The notes under the pieces: model-generated
Database searches by the model: none
Told to the model about the DNA's origin: nothing
Seen by the model: only the letters and a program-made list of their open reading frames with translations
Made by a program: the position numbers and the translations under genes
Shown here: one piece after another, positions 9,253 to 18,116 of the stretch
Position numbering within the stretch: the stretch's first letter is position 1
Layout of the letters: each line of letters starts with the position of its first letter
Assembly (NCBI RefSeq): GCF_018739885.1
Contig: NZ_JADOES010000003.1
Location: 231,117-295,116 of the forward strand
DNA: 64,000 nucleotides
Reading direction: 5' to 3'
From: Leptothoe spongobia TAU-MAC 1115
GTDB lineage: Bacteria; Cyanobacteriota; Cyanobacteriia; Phormidesmidales; Phormidesmidaceae

Positions 9253-10374
9253 TTAGTTATTAATTGGCAACGGTTGTCCAAATGTCAGCGGTTTAGGAAC
9301 GTCAGTTTGCATAATCGTACGAGTAGCTGCAGGTTGTTGAATCGTCTGCGGAGCTGGCGCAGAACGACTCTCGACACGAGACAGTTGTGGATCGGGAATA
9401 GAAGAAGACACCTCAACTGGAGCTAACACTGTCTCTGTAGGCTGGATAGGTGGTTCAGATACAACCGCCACTTCAGCAGTCTCAGAGTTCTCCAAGGGAT
9501 CTGCATTGACAACATCATCACTCTCTACCGGAAGTGAATCTTCCAGAGTATCCGTAGTCAGGCTATCCCCGCTGACAGTCGCCTCAATCTTTGGCAACGG
9601 CGACCGATCTGGGTTGAGTGGCTCAGTTGTATTGACAGTATCAGGCTGCACACTAATGTCCGGCAGACTAGTAGGCTCCTCAAGGTCTGGTACTGTCATC
9701 GGTGGTAAATCCGGAACCGCCGCAACATCTAACGTCGGTGATGGAGATACTTCCACAGTGACAGTTGGTGTATCTTCTAGCGGGGGCACACTCACCACGC
9801 TCGTCGAAGACGCAGCATCATACGGATCAATCGGCAAAGGAGTTGAAGTAGACCGTTGTGGAGATAGCTCCAGATTAGCCGCTGACACACTAAGACTATT
9901 ACTGGAATTTAGGTCTGGCGCAGTGGAGTCAGTTATCGAATCAACCGCCACTGTACTCATGCCATCCGCAATCAGGGGTCGGAAACGCCAATGTCGTTGA
10001 CCATCTGCACTGTCATCAAACTGAATATCAGCCTGATCCGAGGCTAAAACAATGTCAGGAGACAGCTCAATCACAACCCTCACTTGTTCCGGTGTATGCT
10101 GCGCCACCCGAATCGATTGCACAGCTCCGCTATATATTTGTTCCGGTTCTATATTCCCAATTTCCGTCTCTGGAATATCCAGCACCAAACGTGGTGGCTC
10201 TGATAGTAGGAAAAATTCAGGAAAAACAGTATCCGATAGGGAAAATGTCAGTTCACTATTGGTCACGTCAAAAGACCAATTTTGTAGATCCTCTGCTACA
10301 GCTGGTGACATAGTGAGCGCTAGACTAGCAAAACTCCCTCCCAACCAATGATGCAAACGGTGCTTAAACCCCAT
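9253..10374 (-). CDS. AMIN-domain periplasmic protein with Pro/Ser/Thr-rich tail
   Basis: Exported protein of unknown function. I place the start at the ATG at 10374, which follows AGGT and opens a typical signal peptide (basic MGFKHRLHH, hydrophobic core, cleavage near SPAVA). The frame extends upstream to 10506. An AMIN domain spans about residues 25-130 of the trimmed protein (WSFDVTNSELTF, PRLVLDIPETEIG, VRVVIELS). AMIN domains bind cell-wall or secretion partners. The remaining 250 residues are low-complexity and rich in P, S, T, V, D, with no amidase or secretin domain, so this is a stand-alone AMIN protein. It converges on the histidine kinase gene. Confidence 0.8.
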   Translation of the reverse strand: MGFKHRLHHWLGGSFASLALTMSPAVAEDLQNWSFDVTNSELTFSLSDTVFPEFFLLSEPPRLVLDIPETEIGNIEPEQIYSGAVQSIRVAQHTPEQVRVVIELSPDIVLASDQADIQFDDSADGQRHWRFRPLIADGMSTVAVDSITDSTAPDLNSSNSLSVSAANLELSPQRSTSTPLPIDPYDAASSTSVVSVPPLEDTPTVTVEVSPSPTLDVAAVPDLPPMTVPDLEEPTSLPDISVQPDTVNTTEPLNPDRSPLPKIEATVSGDSLTTDTLEDSLPVESDDVVNADPLENSETAEVAVVSEPPIQPTETVLAPVEVSSSIPDPQLSRVESRSAPAPQTIQQPAATRTIMQTDVPKPLTFGQPLPINN

Positions 10375-10542
10375 AGGATTGACCTGCAGAACGCTAATGA
10401 CTCGATTAAAGGTTAAAGCATACGGCACTTTGTCAAGAATGACCCATATTTTTGATAAAAATTCCCCCCATCCTGGGGATTCATCCGCCATGATAGGGAC
10501 AGTCAAATAATCAACTCACCCGACTATAAGGAACGAACCTCT

Positions 10543-10638
10543 ATGGAAATGCATGAGCTATTAACACTCGTTTTGCTATTAAGTCCTGGTCTATTACTAT
10601 CCGCTCTGGTAATGTCCGCTATGGCATTTGGGGGCTAG
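10543..10638 (+). CDS. Candidate 31-residue single-span membrane protein
   Basis: ATG at 10543, stop TAG ending 10638. The ribosome site AAGGAAC lies about nine bases upstream. The product begins MEMHELLTLVLLL, is almost wholly hydrophobic (one membrane helix) and ends SAMAFGG. I do not recognise it; it does not match the PsbX, PsbT, PsaM, PetN, PetL or PetM sequences I remember. The context (after the divergent AMIN gene, 54 bp before a thioredoxin-like gene) gives no functional clue. Real translation is plausible but unproved. Confidence 0.45.
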   Translation: MEMHELLTLVLLLSPGLLLSALVMSAMAFGG

Positions 10639-10692
10639 ACACAGCCTGATGCTCTAGATTCAGTTTCATAAGGACACGGTGAGGTATTTGCC

Positions 10693-11277
10693 ATGGTAAT
10701 GGTTGAGTCCACAATGCTGGCACTTGGAACTAAAGCTCCAGCATTTCAATTAACAGATGTTACCTCTGGTAACACAATTACGCTGGAGACCTTCGCAACC
10801 AGCAAGGCATTACTAGTCATGTTTATTTGCGTGCACTGCCCCTTTGTCAAACATGTGGAGCAGGAACTCGCAAAGATAGGTCAAGACTATATCAACCAAG
10901 ACTTAGGGATAATCGCCATCAGTGCTAACAGTGTTGAAACTCATCCCCAGGATGCTCCTGAACATATGAAAACTCAGGCGGCAACCCAAGGGTTTCAATT
11001 CCCATACTGCTACGATCAAAACCAAGCTGTGGCAAAAGCCTACACTGCTGCCTGTACTCCTGATTTTTTCCTATTTGATAGCATGTTCAAACTGGCCTAT
11101 CGAGGACAACTAGACAACAGTCGACCCAGCAATGGTAAACCCGTGACTGGGAAAGATTTACGGACAGCTATTGATACTGTTTTGGCAGGACAAAGTCTCT
11201 CTAGCGAACAGCTACCCAGCATCGGCTGTAATATCAAATGGATACCGGGACAAGCCCCTGCCTACTTTGGAGTGTAG
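10693..11277 (+). CDS. Thioredoxin-fold (AhpC/TSA-redoxin-like) protein
   Basis: Cytoplasmic thiol-disulfide or peroxide-handling protein of the redoxin group (194 residues, no signal peptide). The fold is shown by LALGTKAPAFQLTD, the redox motif FICVHCPFVKH (a CxxC near residue 50) and the cis-proline strand ACTPDFFLFD. A further cysteine sits near the C terminus (IGCNIKW). The family is usually annotated as a thioredoxin family protein; the substrate is not known. It ends 5 bp from the convergent dnaJ stop. Confidence 0.85.
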   Translation: MVMVESTMLALGTKAPAFQLTDVTSGNTITLETFATSKALLVMFICVHCPFVKHVEQELAKIGQDYINQDLGIIAISANSVETHPQDAPEHMKTQAATQGFQFPYCYDQNQAVAKAYTAACTPDFFLFDSMFKLAYRGQLDNSRPSNGKPVTGKDLRTAIDTVLAGQSLSSEQLPSIGCNIKWIPGQAPAYFGV

Positions 11278-11282
11278 AGACA

Positions 11283-12161
11283 CTACATCAAATTAGCTCT
11301 GGGGCTAAAGGATTCTATAGCTCGAAGCTTTTCGTAAAGTTCGGCTTCCTGATCACTCAGTAGCTTGGGAACAACAACCTCTATTTCGACAATTTGGTCG
11401 CCTCGTTCCGCTGAATTACGCCCATACCCCTTACCGGCCAAACGTAGCTTGCGCCCAGACTGAATGCCTGCAGGGATAGTCATTTGCACAGGGCCATCAA
11501 GGGTGGGCACAGTCACTTGTCCACCCAATACAGCCTCACTAGGAGTAATGGGCAAATGGCACACTACATCCGTTCCCTGCACACTTAAAAAACGATGGGG
11601 CTCAACAACAATGTTGAGATATAAATCACCACCATTCATTCCTTGTCCCCGTAAACGAATACGTTGCCCCGTCACCATACCCGGTGGCATATCCACTTCT
11701 AGCGCTCGTCCATCTTCAAGCCGCACTCGTTCAGTGCCACCTTGAAATGCCCGTTCCAAGGGGACATGCAAGGATGCTTCTGCATCACGACGTCGCAAAT
11801 TTTTGGTTGTATGAGATGTCGAAGCTTTAGGACGCGGTTGAGCAGCGGGTGATGAGACTTCTTGGCGGTTGAGCAGCTGATCAACAAAACGATTAAAGTC
11901 TTCTAAATCACGATAGTCCGCCTCAGATTTCTGTTGCAGCCAATAGCGACGATAATCATCGTACTGAGTCTTACGAGATGTATCTGAGAGAATTTCATAC
12001 GCTTCACTTAACGATTTAAATCGCTCCTCAGCTTCTTGATCACCAGGATTGAGATCGGGATGAAACTGTCGGGCAAGGCGTCGATAGGCCTGCTTGATAG
12101 ATTGAGAATCGGCATCTTGAGCAATACCAAGAATCTCATAATAGTCTCGAAAATTTTGCAT
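11283..12161 (-). CDS. dnaJ: DnaJ-type co-chaperone (CbpA-like, no zinc finger)
   Basis: Hsp40 partner that stimulates the ATPase of DnaK. The J domain covers residues 1-70 (DYYEILGI, then HPD within FHPDLNPGD). A linker of about 50 residues is followed by the C-terminal peptide-binding domains (VPLERAFQGG, MPPGMVTGQRIRLRGQG, GGDLYLNIVV). The cysteine-rich zinc finger of type I DnaJ is absent, so this is type II. It starts 17 bp downstream of dnaK on the same strand, which indicates a dnaK-dnaJ operon. Confidence 0.92.
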   Translation of the reverse strand: MQNFRDYYEILGIAQDADSQSIKQAYRRLARQFHPDLNPGDQEAEERFKSLSEAYEILSDTSRKTQYDDYRRYWLQQKSEADYRDLEDFNRFVDQLLNRQEVSSPAAQPRPKASTSHTTKNLRRRDAEASLHVPLERAFQGGTERVRLEDGRALEVDMPPGMVTGQRIRLRGQGMNGGDLYLNIVVEPHRFLSVQGTDVVCHLPITPSEAVLGGQVTVPTLDGPVQMTIPAGIQSGRKLRLAGKGYGRNSAERGDQIVEIEVVVPKLLSDQEAELYEKLRAIESFSPRANLM

Positions 12162-12178
12162 AATGGGGACTGACTGTC

Positions 12179-15100
12179 TTACCAGACTTCGTCCTGGTCT
12201 CCCCAGTCATCCTCGTTATAACGTGGCGTGCCGCTAGGTGGCCGAGGAGCAGCAGAATGACTGGAATATCCCTGGGATGAAGCACTGGACGATCCCTTGG
12301 GGTTATCTGTAGGTTTATCGGCCCAAGGATCATCATCCACAGGAGCGCTAGAGTTTCCTTGATTAGTCTCTGATGCCGCGTTAGCCGGATAGCGATTGGA
12401 GGATTGGGATGCATAGCCAGAACCGGAAGAGGCATAACGATCACCGCCATACTCCCTTTCTAGTGACTCATCAGCATAGGAGGAAACCTGACGATTGTTG
12501 TCTTGCCCACCGGAGGGCTGCCCGTCAACGAAACGATTTCTGGGTGATTCCTGACTATATCCCCCTCGCTGGCCATAGGGTTCTTGACTATTGTTACGCC
12601 GGTTATAGCTTTGCTGATCATAGCTTTGCTGGTCATATCCCTGCTGGCCGTAATCCTGTGTGCCGTAGTCTTGGGATGAAGGGCGATCAAACGATGGCTT
12701 ACCTACACCTGCATCGTTTCTACGAGGAGTCTCCCAGTCTTGATTACGAAGTGGAACGCTGTCACGACTTTGATCATTGCCATAATCAGGAGTCTCATAG
12801 CTACCCTGGTTGTAGTTTTGGCGTTGGTCAGACCTCAGGTCATAGCGATTTTGGTTATTTGAGCCATATTCAACCCCTTGCTCGTAAGGCTGTTGATCGT
12901 AATTTTTCTGGTTGTAAGTATCTTGACCATAGGGCTCCTGTGAACGAGCCGGACCATAGGCATCGCGAGGCTGTTTTGATGGCGCATCATAGATGTCGGA
13001 ACCATAAGGGTTTTGGTTCACCTGGTTATAGCGATCTTGCCTATATCGGTCTTGGCCATAGGCAGGTTGACCATAACTATTTTGCTGATGATCATAATAG
13101 GAATTATTGTCATAACTACGATTGTCAGACCCACTGCGTGGGGAAGCATCATATCCCTGATTGCCAGCACCACCTTGCCGCATTGGTGATCGACTCCAGC
13201 GATCGTCCCAATCATCCCAACCATTGCGGTTATCCCGACGATCAGCAGACCAGCTGGGACTCTCCCACTGGCTTTGACCATTCCAGTCGTAGTCACGACG
13301 GTAGTAATCATCGTCTTCGTCAAATGCTTTTTTGATGGTGTCGCCAATTTGGCTAAAGATATTGCCGTCTTCGTTATCAGCGTCGTAGAGATAGGCTTCA
13401 CGATTGAGTTCATACAGTTCATCCTGTAACTCAGACTGAATCATATCGATCATGCGCTCATCTTCTCGTTTGAGAGCATCGCGCAGATCCTGAATTAGAT
13501 TGTCAATGCGACGCTTGCGATCTCGAGCAAACTGCAAACCAAAGTCAATGGAAACACTGCGCATAGCGCGCTCGGCTTGAAACGTAAGCGTCTCAGCACG
13601 ATTACGCTTCTCAATGCGCTCCCGCTGCCCCCGATCTACATCAGCAAACTCTTCTGCTTCCCGCAGCATTTGCTGAATATCGTCCTCAGACAGGTTCGAA
13701 GCTTCTTGAACGGTAATACTTTGCTCACGACCTGTGGTTTTATCCATGGCCGACACCTGCAAAATACCATTGGCGTCAATGTCAAACGACACCTGCACCT
13801 GAGGAATTCCACGGGGGGCAGGCGGGATGCCCATAAGCTTAAAGCGACCTAGGGATTTATTATCCATGCCCATCTCCCGCTCCCCTTGAAGTACATGCAC
13901 TTCAACAACGGTTTGATTATTTTCAGACGTGGAAAATACATCCGAACGACGCACCGGAATCGTAGTGTTGCGGGGAATCACTTTTTTCATGACACCGCCA
14001 ATGGTTTCTAGCCCCAAAGACAATGGCGTCACATCCAGCAGCATGATGTCCTTTACCTCTTCGGTGAGGATACCAGCTTGGATCGCAGCTCCCACAGCTA
14101 CGGCTTCGTCAGGGTTCACATTCTGGCTGGGCTCTTTGCTCAGCATCGACCGCACCAGCTGCTGCACCATGGGCATCCGGCTAGAGCCACCCACCAGTAC
14201 GACCTCATCGATTTGAGAGGGCGATAAGCGAGCATCATGCATAGCTTGCTGCAACGGCGCACGCAATCGACCAATCAGCTCAGCACAGAGGGTTTCAAAG
14301 TGCGATCGCGACAGCTTTTTCTCAATATGCTTTGGCCCATCAGCCGTCGCCGTAATAAACGGTAGGTTGATTTCGGCAGTGGGTAACCCTGACAGCTCCA
14401 CCTTGGCTTTTTCAGCAGCTTCAGTCAGACGCTGCAAAGCTTGACGGTCACGGCGCAGATCCACACCCTCAATTTCTAAAAATTCATCTGCCAGCCAGTC
14501 AACGATTTTACTATCAAAATTGACACCGCCGAGCTGGGTATCACCGCTGGTTGACTTGACCTCAAATACACCATTACGTACATCCAAGATCGAGACATCA
14601 AATGTGCCACCACCCAGATCAAATACTAGAATCGTTTGATTAAACTGTTGCTCTAATCCATAGGCTAAAGCAGCAGCTGTAGGCTCATTAATAATTCGCT
14701 TAACTTCAAGACCGGCAATACGACCAGCATCACGAGTCGCCTGACGTTGCGCATCATTAAAGTAGGCAGGCACCGTAATCACAGCACCCGTTACTGGCTG
14801 CCCCATATAACGGCTGGCCTCTTCTGCCAGCTTACGCAACACCATTGCCGATACTTCCTCGGGCGCAAAGTCCTTATCCAATCGAGGGCAACGGATTTTG
14901 ACATTACCCGCCTCATCTTTGCGCACGGTGTAGGGAACGCGCTTCGACTCAGAACTCAGTTCCGTATATTTCCGACCCAGATACCGCTTGACGTTGTAGA
15001 ACGTATTTTGAGGATTTAATACTGTTTGTCGCCGGGCCATTTGGCCCACCAAGCGTTCTCCCTCTTTGCTAAAAGCAACCACAGAAGGAGTCGTACGCAT

Positions 15101-15196
15101 CCCCTCCACATTGGCAATGACCACCGGCTTGCCACCTTCGATGACTGAGACAACTGAATTGGTAGTACCCAGGTCAATACCGACGACCTTTCCCAT
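12179..15196 (-). CDS. dnaK: DnaK (Hsp70) with a ~380-residue low-complexity C-terminal extension
   Basis: ATP-driven chaperone. The nucleotide-binding domain starts at [13 protein letters not shown] and contains [14 protein letters not shown] and [13 protein letters not shown]. The substrate-binding domain (about 395-510) includes [16 protein letters not shown] and the lid follows to about residue 625. The protein then continues to residue 1005, where ordinary DnaK stops near 635-690. The extra 380 residues are rich in Y, Q, N, D, S, G and R, with imperfect repeats such as [12 protein letters not shown] and [10 protein letters not shown], and look disordered or prion-like. The C terminus is acidic and tryptophan-containing ([10 protein letters not shown]). 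Several cyanobacterial DnaK1 proteins have C-terminal extensions, but this one looks unusually long. Start ATG at 15196; no CIRCE element was seen upstream. Confidence 0.95.
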   Translation of the reverse strand: MGKVVGIDLGTTNSVVSVIEGGKPVVIANVEGMRTTPSVVAFSKEGERLVGQMARRQTVLNPQNTFYNVKRYLGRKYTELSSESKRVPYTVRKDEAGNVKIRCPRLDKDFAPEEVSAMVLRKLAEEASRYMGQPVTGAVITVPAYFNDAQRQATRDAGRIAGLEVKRIINEPTAAALAYGLEQQFNQTILVFDLGGGTFDVSILDVRNGVFEVKSTSGDTQLGGVNFDSKIVDWLADEFLEIEGVDLRRDRQALQRLTEAAEKAKVELSGLPTAEINLPFITATADGPKHIEKKLSRSHFETLCAELIGRLRAPLQQAMHDARLSPSQIDEVVLVGGSSRMPMVQQLVRSMLSKEPSQNVNPDEAVAVGAAIQAGILTEEVKDIMLLDVTPLSLGLETIGGVMKKVIPRNTTIPVRRSDVFSTSENNQTVVEVHVLQGEREMGMDNKSLGRFKLMGIPPAPRGIPQVQVSFDIDANGILQVSAMDKTTGREQSITVQEASNLSEDDIQQMLREAEEFADVDRGQRERIEKRNRAETLTFQAERAMRSVSIDFGLQFARDRKRRIDNLIQDLRDALKREDERMIDMIQSELQDELYELNREAYLYDADNEDGNIFSQIGDTIKKAFDEDDDYYRRDYDWNGQSQWESPSWSADRRDNRNGWDDWDDRWSRSPMRQGGAGNQGYDASPRSGSDNRSYDNNSYYDHQQNSYGQPAYGQDRYRQDRYNQVNQNPYGSDIYDAPSKQPRDAYGPARSQEPYGQDTYNQKNYDQQPYEQGVEYGSNNQNRYDLRSDQRQNYNQGSYETPDYGNDQSRDSVPLRNQDWETPRRNDAGVGKPSFDRPSSQDYGTQDYGQQGYDQQSYDQQSYNRRNNSQEPYGQRGGYSQESPRNRFVDGQPSGGQDNNRQVSSYADESLEREYGGDRYASSGSGYASQSSNRYPANAASETNQGNSSAPVDDDPWADKPTDNPKGSSSASSQGYSSHSAAPRPPSGTPRYNEDDWGDQDEVW

Positions 15197-15347
15197 TCGC
15201 TAGGTTTCTCCCACTGCGCCTGTAGTGACGATAACCGTCTTCTACACAATAACCATATATATAGTAGTCGCTTAGTAGTCTAAGCCACTATTGTGCTACT
15301 GCTTAACCGCATACACACATGACCATAATGGTCTGGTTAGGACAAAA

Positions 15348-15375
15348 TTGTCTATTCCAGAGAACCGACTATAAC
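15348..15375 (+). promoter_or_regulatory. Probable promoter of tRNA-Leu
   Basis: A TTGTCT hexamer at 15348-15353 and TATAAC at 15370-15375 are 16 bp apart, a good sigma-70-type pair. Transcription would begin about 15382, leaving a leader of roughly 28 bases before the tRNA. Confidence 0.5.
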
Positions 15376-15409
15376 TTGTTCGAATTCTCTGATAGTATGG
15401 AATTCGCAA

Positions 15410-15492
15410 GCGGATGTGGCGGAATTGGTAGACGCGCTAGGTTTAGGTTCTAGTGTCTTCGTGACGTGAAGGTTCAAGTCCTTTCATCCGCA
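15410..15492 (+). tRNA. tRNA-Leu (anticodon UAG)
   Basis: An 83-base class II tRNA. The acceptor stem pairs GCGGATG (15410-15416) with CATCCGC (15485-15491), with A as discriminator. The D-arm has GGCGGAATTGGTAGA. The anticodon loop TTTAGGT has anticodon TAG, closed by CTAGG/TCTAG. A long variable arm and a GGTTCAAGTC T-arm follow. CCA is not encoded. The sequence closely follows bacterial tRNA-Leu. Confidence 0.97.
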
Positions 15493-15496
15493 TTAA

Positions 15497-15533
15497 AAGC
15501 CCGGTTTTTTGAAAAAACCGGGCTTCTTGTTTT
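15497..15533 (+). terminator. Intrinsic terminator of tRNA-Leu
   Basis: AAGCCCGGTTTTTT pairs with AAAAAACCGGGCTT across one base, followed by CTTGTTTT. The stem carries the AAACCGGG/CCCGGTTT core that recurs at 15538-15550 and 16575-16642. Confidence 0.8.
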
Positions 15534-15642
15534 GAGAAACCGGGGCTCTAGCGGATGGTTGCAAATTCTGTAACCCAACTCAGCCATCAAAATTCTCCGC
15601 TCATACTAGGCACAAGAAACCAATTGAGCAGCAAGAGAAATC

Positions 15643-16563
15643 ATGGCAAAGTCAATGAGATCGGGTCTAGCAATCCTCGTTGCCGTCGCTAGTTTAGCAA
15701 GTTGCGCTGCCGCTAACGAGTTCGGTAGCGATGCCAGCTTCAAAGCTGAGGCTCCGATGGAGTCTACGGCAGTGGCCGAATCAGCCAATATTTTGACCGC
15801 TCAGGGGGCAGCCCAGGATGCCGTTGAGGCGGAAGCAGATATTAGCAGTCCGGTTGAGCCCCCCAATGACACTGGCGTTACAGCTGGTCAACCTCAACTC
15901 ATTAAAAGGGCGCAACTCAGCCTAGTCGTTGACTCCATTGATGCAGGTCTCAAGAACGCATCACAAATTATTCGGGCACAACAGGGCGATATTTTAGATC
16001 TTCAAGACGATCAGATAGAAGCCATTCATCGCACAGCGTATCTACGAATTCGAGTCCCCCAGGCAAATTTAGACCCTTTATTAGAAGCTCTAGGGGAACT
16101 TGGGACCATCCAGCAACAGGGACTCAGTGCAGAGGATGTATCAACCCAAATCGTCGATGCCCAAGCAAGACTCCGTAATCTCCGAAAATCCGAGGAATCT
16201 TTACTCAAAATCATGGAGCGTTCTGGTGAAATCTCTCATGTCTTAGAGGTTTCACGGGAGCTAAGTCGTGTACGAGAACAGATCGAACAAATTGATGCCC
16301 GTGTGCAAAATTTACAGACACAGGTACGTTACTCCACCGTGGACCTCACATTGGCAGCCGCTGTCGCTTCACAGCCCATTGGCCGCCCTCTAGGGGAAAC
16401 CATTGGTGCTACTTGGCAAGAGGCTACTCAATCAGTAGGAGACCTAACGGTGGGATTAATGCAGATAGGTCTATGGTTACTGGCCTACAGTCCTTATCTT
16501 TTAGTGGTAGCTATTGCTGGTGTCTTGGGCTATCGCACCCTTCGGCGTAGGCCTAGCGCTTAA
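15643..16563 (+). CDS. DUF4349 lipoprotein
   Basis: Predicted lipid-anchored envelope protein of unknown function. The N terminus is a lipoprotein signal ending in LASC, with the cysteine near residue 23. A low-complexity A/E/S-rich stretch follows to about residue 85. The DUF4349 domain then covers about 90-260 (IKRAQLSLVVDSIDAG, ILDLQDDQ, LRIRVPQANLD, and a coiled coil LEVSRELSRVREQIEQIDARVQNLQTQ region). A C-terminal membrane helix (LWLLAYSPYLLVVAIAGVLGY) ends in arginines. AAACCCGG-type inverted repeats lie on both sides. 306 residues, typical of the family. Confidence 0.85.
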   Translation: MAKSMRSGLAILVAVASLASCAAANEFGSDASFKAEAPMESTAVAESANILTAQGAAQDAVEAEADISSPVEPPNDTGVTAGQPQLIKRAQLSLVVDSIDAGLKNASQIIRAQQGDILDLQDDQIEAIHRTAYLRIRVPQANLDPLLEALGELGTIQQQGLSAEDVSTQIVDAQARLRNLRKSEESLLKIMERSGEISHVLEVSRELSRVREQIEQIDARVQNLQTQVRYSTVDLTLAAAVASQPIGRPLGETIGATWQEATQSVGDLTVGLMQIGLWLLAYSPYLLVVAIAGVLGYRTLRRRPSA

Positions 16564-16574
16564 GTTTTCCTCTC

Positions 16575-16642
16575 AGAAACCCGGTTTTTATAGAGATCCT
16601 GAATTTTGTGCGAAAGCTCATCCTACTAAAAACCGGGTTTCT
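16575..16642. repeat. Inverted repeat with AAACCCGGTTTTT arms, between convergent genes
   Basis: The left arm begins AGAAACCCGGTTTTTA at 16575 and the right arm ends TAAAAACCGGGTTTCT at 16642, with about 32 bases between. It sits between two convergent genes and overlaps the last bases of neither. It can serve as a bidirectional terminator. The same core forms the tRNA-Leu terminator 1.1 kb away, so it may be a dispersed element. Confidence 0.7.
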
Positions 16643-16644
16643 CC

Positions 16645-17637
16645 CTAGGAAAGGCCGTAATAGTCCTTGTACCAAGCCACAAATTTTTCGATGCCGACTT
16701 CTAGGGGAGTGCTGGGGGCAAAACCTACTTCAGCCGAGAGGTCAGCCACATCAGCGTAGGTTGCCGTCACATCTCCTGGCTGCATGGGCATCATTTCTTT
16801 TTCCGCCGTCTTACCAAGGGCCTGTTCAATAATTTCGATAAAGCGCATTAGCTCCACGGGGCTATGATTACCGATGTTATAGAGCTTATAAGGTGCAGTG
16901 GTATTAAAGGTCGCATCTTCTATGGGTATGGGTAAATGCCGCATCACCCGAACGACACCTTCAACGACATCATCTATATAAGTAAAATCACGTTGCATTT
17001 TTCCGTGGTTATAGACCTGGATAGGTCGGTTATTTGCGATCGCATCCACAAACTTAAAGTAAGCCATATCCGGTCGTCCCCAAGGGCCATAAACCGTAAA
17101 AAAGCGTAGTCCCGTCGTTGGCAAATTATACAAATGACTATAAGAATGGGCCATTAGCTCATTTGCTTTTTTAGTCGCAGCATAGAGTGACACCGGATGA
17201 TCTACGTTATCCGCAGTTGCAAACGGCACCTTGCGATTAGCACCGTAGACTGAGCTGGATGACGCATAAACCAAATGCTCCACACCATGGTGACGGCATC
17301 CTTCCAAAATATGGATAAAGCCTGCTAAATTGCTATCTGCGTAAGCATACGGGTTTTTGAGCGAATACCTCACCCCAGCCTGAGCCGCTAGATGAATCAC
17401 CCGATCAAAGGATTGCTCCTGAAACAAAGCAATCATCTGGTCACGAGCAGCCAAGTCCAAATTCGTAAACGAAAAAGACGGATGAGGCAACAATTGCGCG
17501 AGGCGGTCTTGTTTGAGCGACACATCATAGTAATCGTTGAGGTTATCAATGCCGTACACGACATCCCCCTCAGCCAATAGCCGCTGAGCCACAAAGTACC
17601 CAATAAAGCCAGCTACACCTGTTACCAAGACATTCAT
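16645..17637 (-). CDS. NAD-dependent epimerase, UDP-glucuronate 4-epimerase-like
   Basis: Extended short-chain dehydrogenase acting on a nucleotide sugar, probably UDP-glucuronate to UDP-galacturonate for surface polysaccharide. The Rossmann motif GVAGFIGYFVAQRLL is near the N terminus, and IDNLNDYYDVSLKQDRL is characteristic of the CapI/UDP-GlcA epimerase group. The catalytic triad shows as SSSSVYG and YAATKKANE, and the substrate loop as RFFTVYGPWGRPDMA. Start ATG at 17637, preferred over a TTG two codons earlier. 330 residues, normal. Exact substrate is inferred from family resemblance. Confidence 0.85.
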   Translation of the reverse strand: MNVLVTGVAGFIGYFVAQRLLAEGDVVYGIDNLNDYYDVSLKQDRLAQLLPHPSFSFTNLDLAARDQMIALFQEQSFDRVIHLAAQAGVRYSLKNPYAYADSNLAGFIHILEGCRHHGVEHLVYASSSSVYGANRKVPFATADNVDHPVSLYAATKKANELMAHSYSHLYNLPTTGLRFFTVYGPWGRPDMAYFKFVDAIANNRPIQVYNHGKMQRDFTYIDDVVEGVVRVMRHLPIPIEDATFNTTAPYKLYNIGNHSPVELMRFIEIIEQALGKTAEKEMMPMQPGDVTATYADVADLSAEVGFAPSTPLEVGIEKFVAWYKDYYGLS

Positions 17638-18116
17638 ATACAACTAAATCCCGTTGAACGAGCCTACTATAGGGTAGCTTTCCCCTGACAGCTCCTAAAC
17701 CTGAAGCCAGTACAACCGTCCCATCACCAACTCCAAACAACCCCATGCATTCACGTCTAAAATCCTGAAACCAGACAAAATGTAGGATCATGTTAAAAAC
17801 TTTTCTAAAGGTTTAGAGTTCGTTTTAAAAAGCGATGCAGCAAAACGAAACTATTTCTAAGTTTTTCTACAAACTTTACCCCGATCAAATAAATGATTTT
17901 CGCCGGATATATGGCTCCACATAAAAGCCCATAGAACTCTTTCATAGAAGAGCTAGTAATCTCATAAGGTCTGATAGACAGACATATTCAGCTTCATTTA
18001 AAAAGTAACTTCGGAACGCTACTAGCATCTTTTTTGAAGAGGAAACAACTGTTCTACATCAGTGCTAGGATTGCCAGAGAACAAATGTGAAAGAAGTTAG
18101 AAGGACGTAAGTGTAA
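17638..18116. other. Divergent intergenic region upstream of pnp
   Basis: About 480 bp between the epimerase and pnp. It is AT-rich, without a coding signal that I trust. The pnp ribosome site (AGAAGGACG) lies just before its start. The long leader would fit the known self-control of pnp through its 5' untranslated RNA in enterobacteria, but no specific structure was identified. Confidence 0.4.

Noticed and set aside
9506..10351. Plus-strand frames over the AMIN gene
   Set aside because: S/T/G-rich shadow of the low-complexity tail in antisense; no start signal.
12409..13422. Long frames overlapping the dnaK tail (308 and 134 residues)
   Set aside because: They arise from the low-complexity coding repeat of DnaK; the H/C/Y-rich product has no ribosome site or domain.
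15197..15347. CIRCE/HrcA operator upstream of dnaK
   Set aside because: The TTAGCACTC-N9-GAGTGCTAA pattern is not present in the 200 bp upstream.
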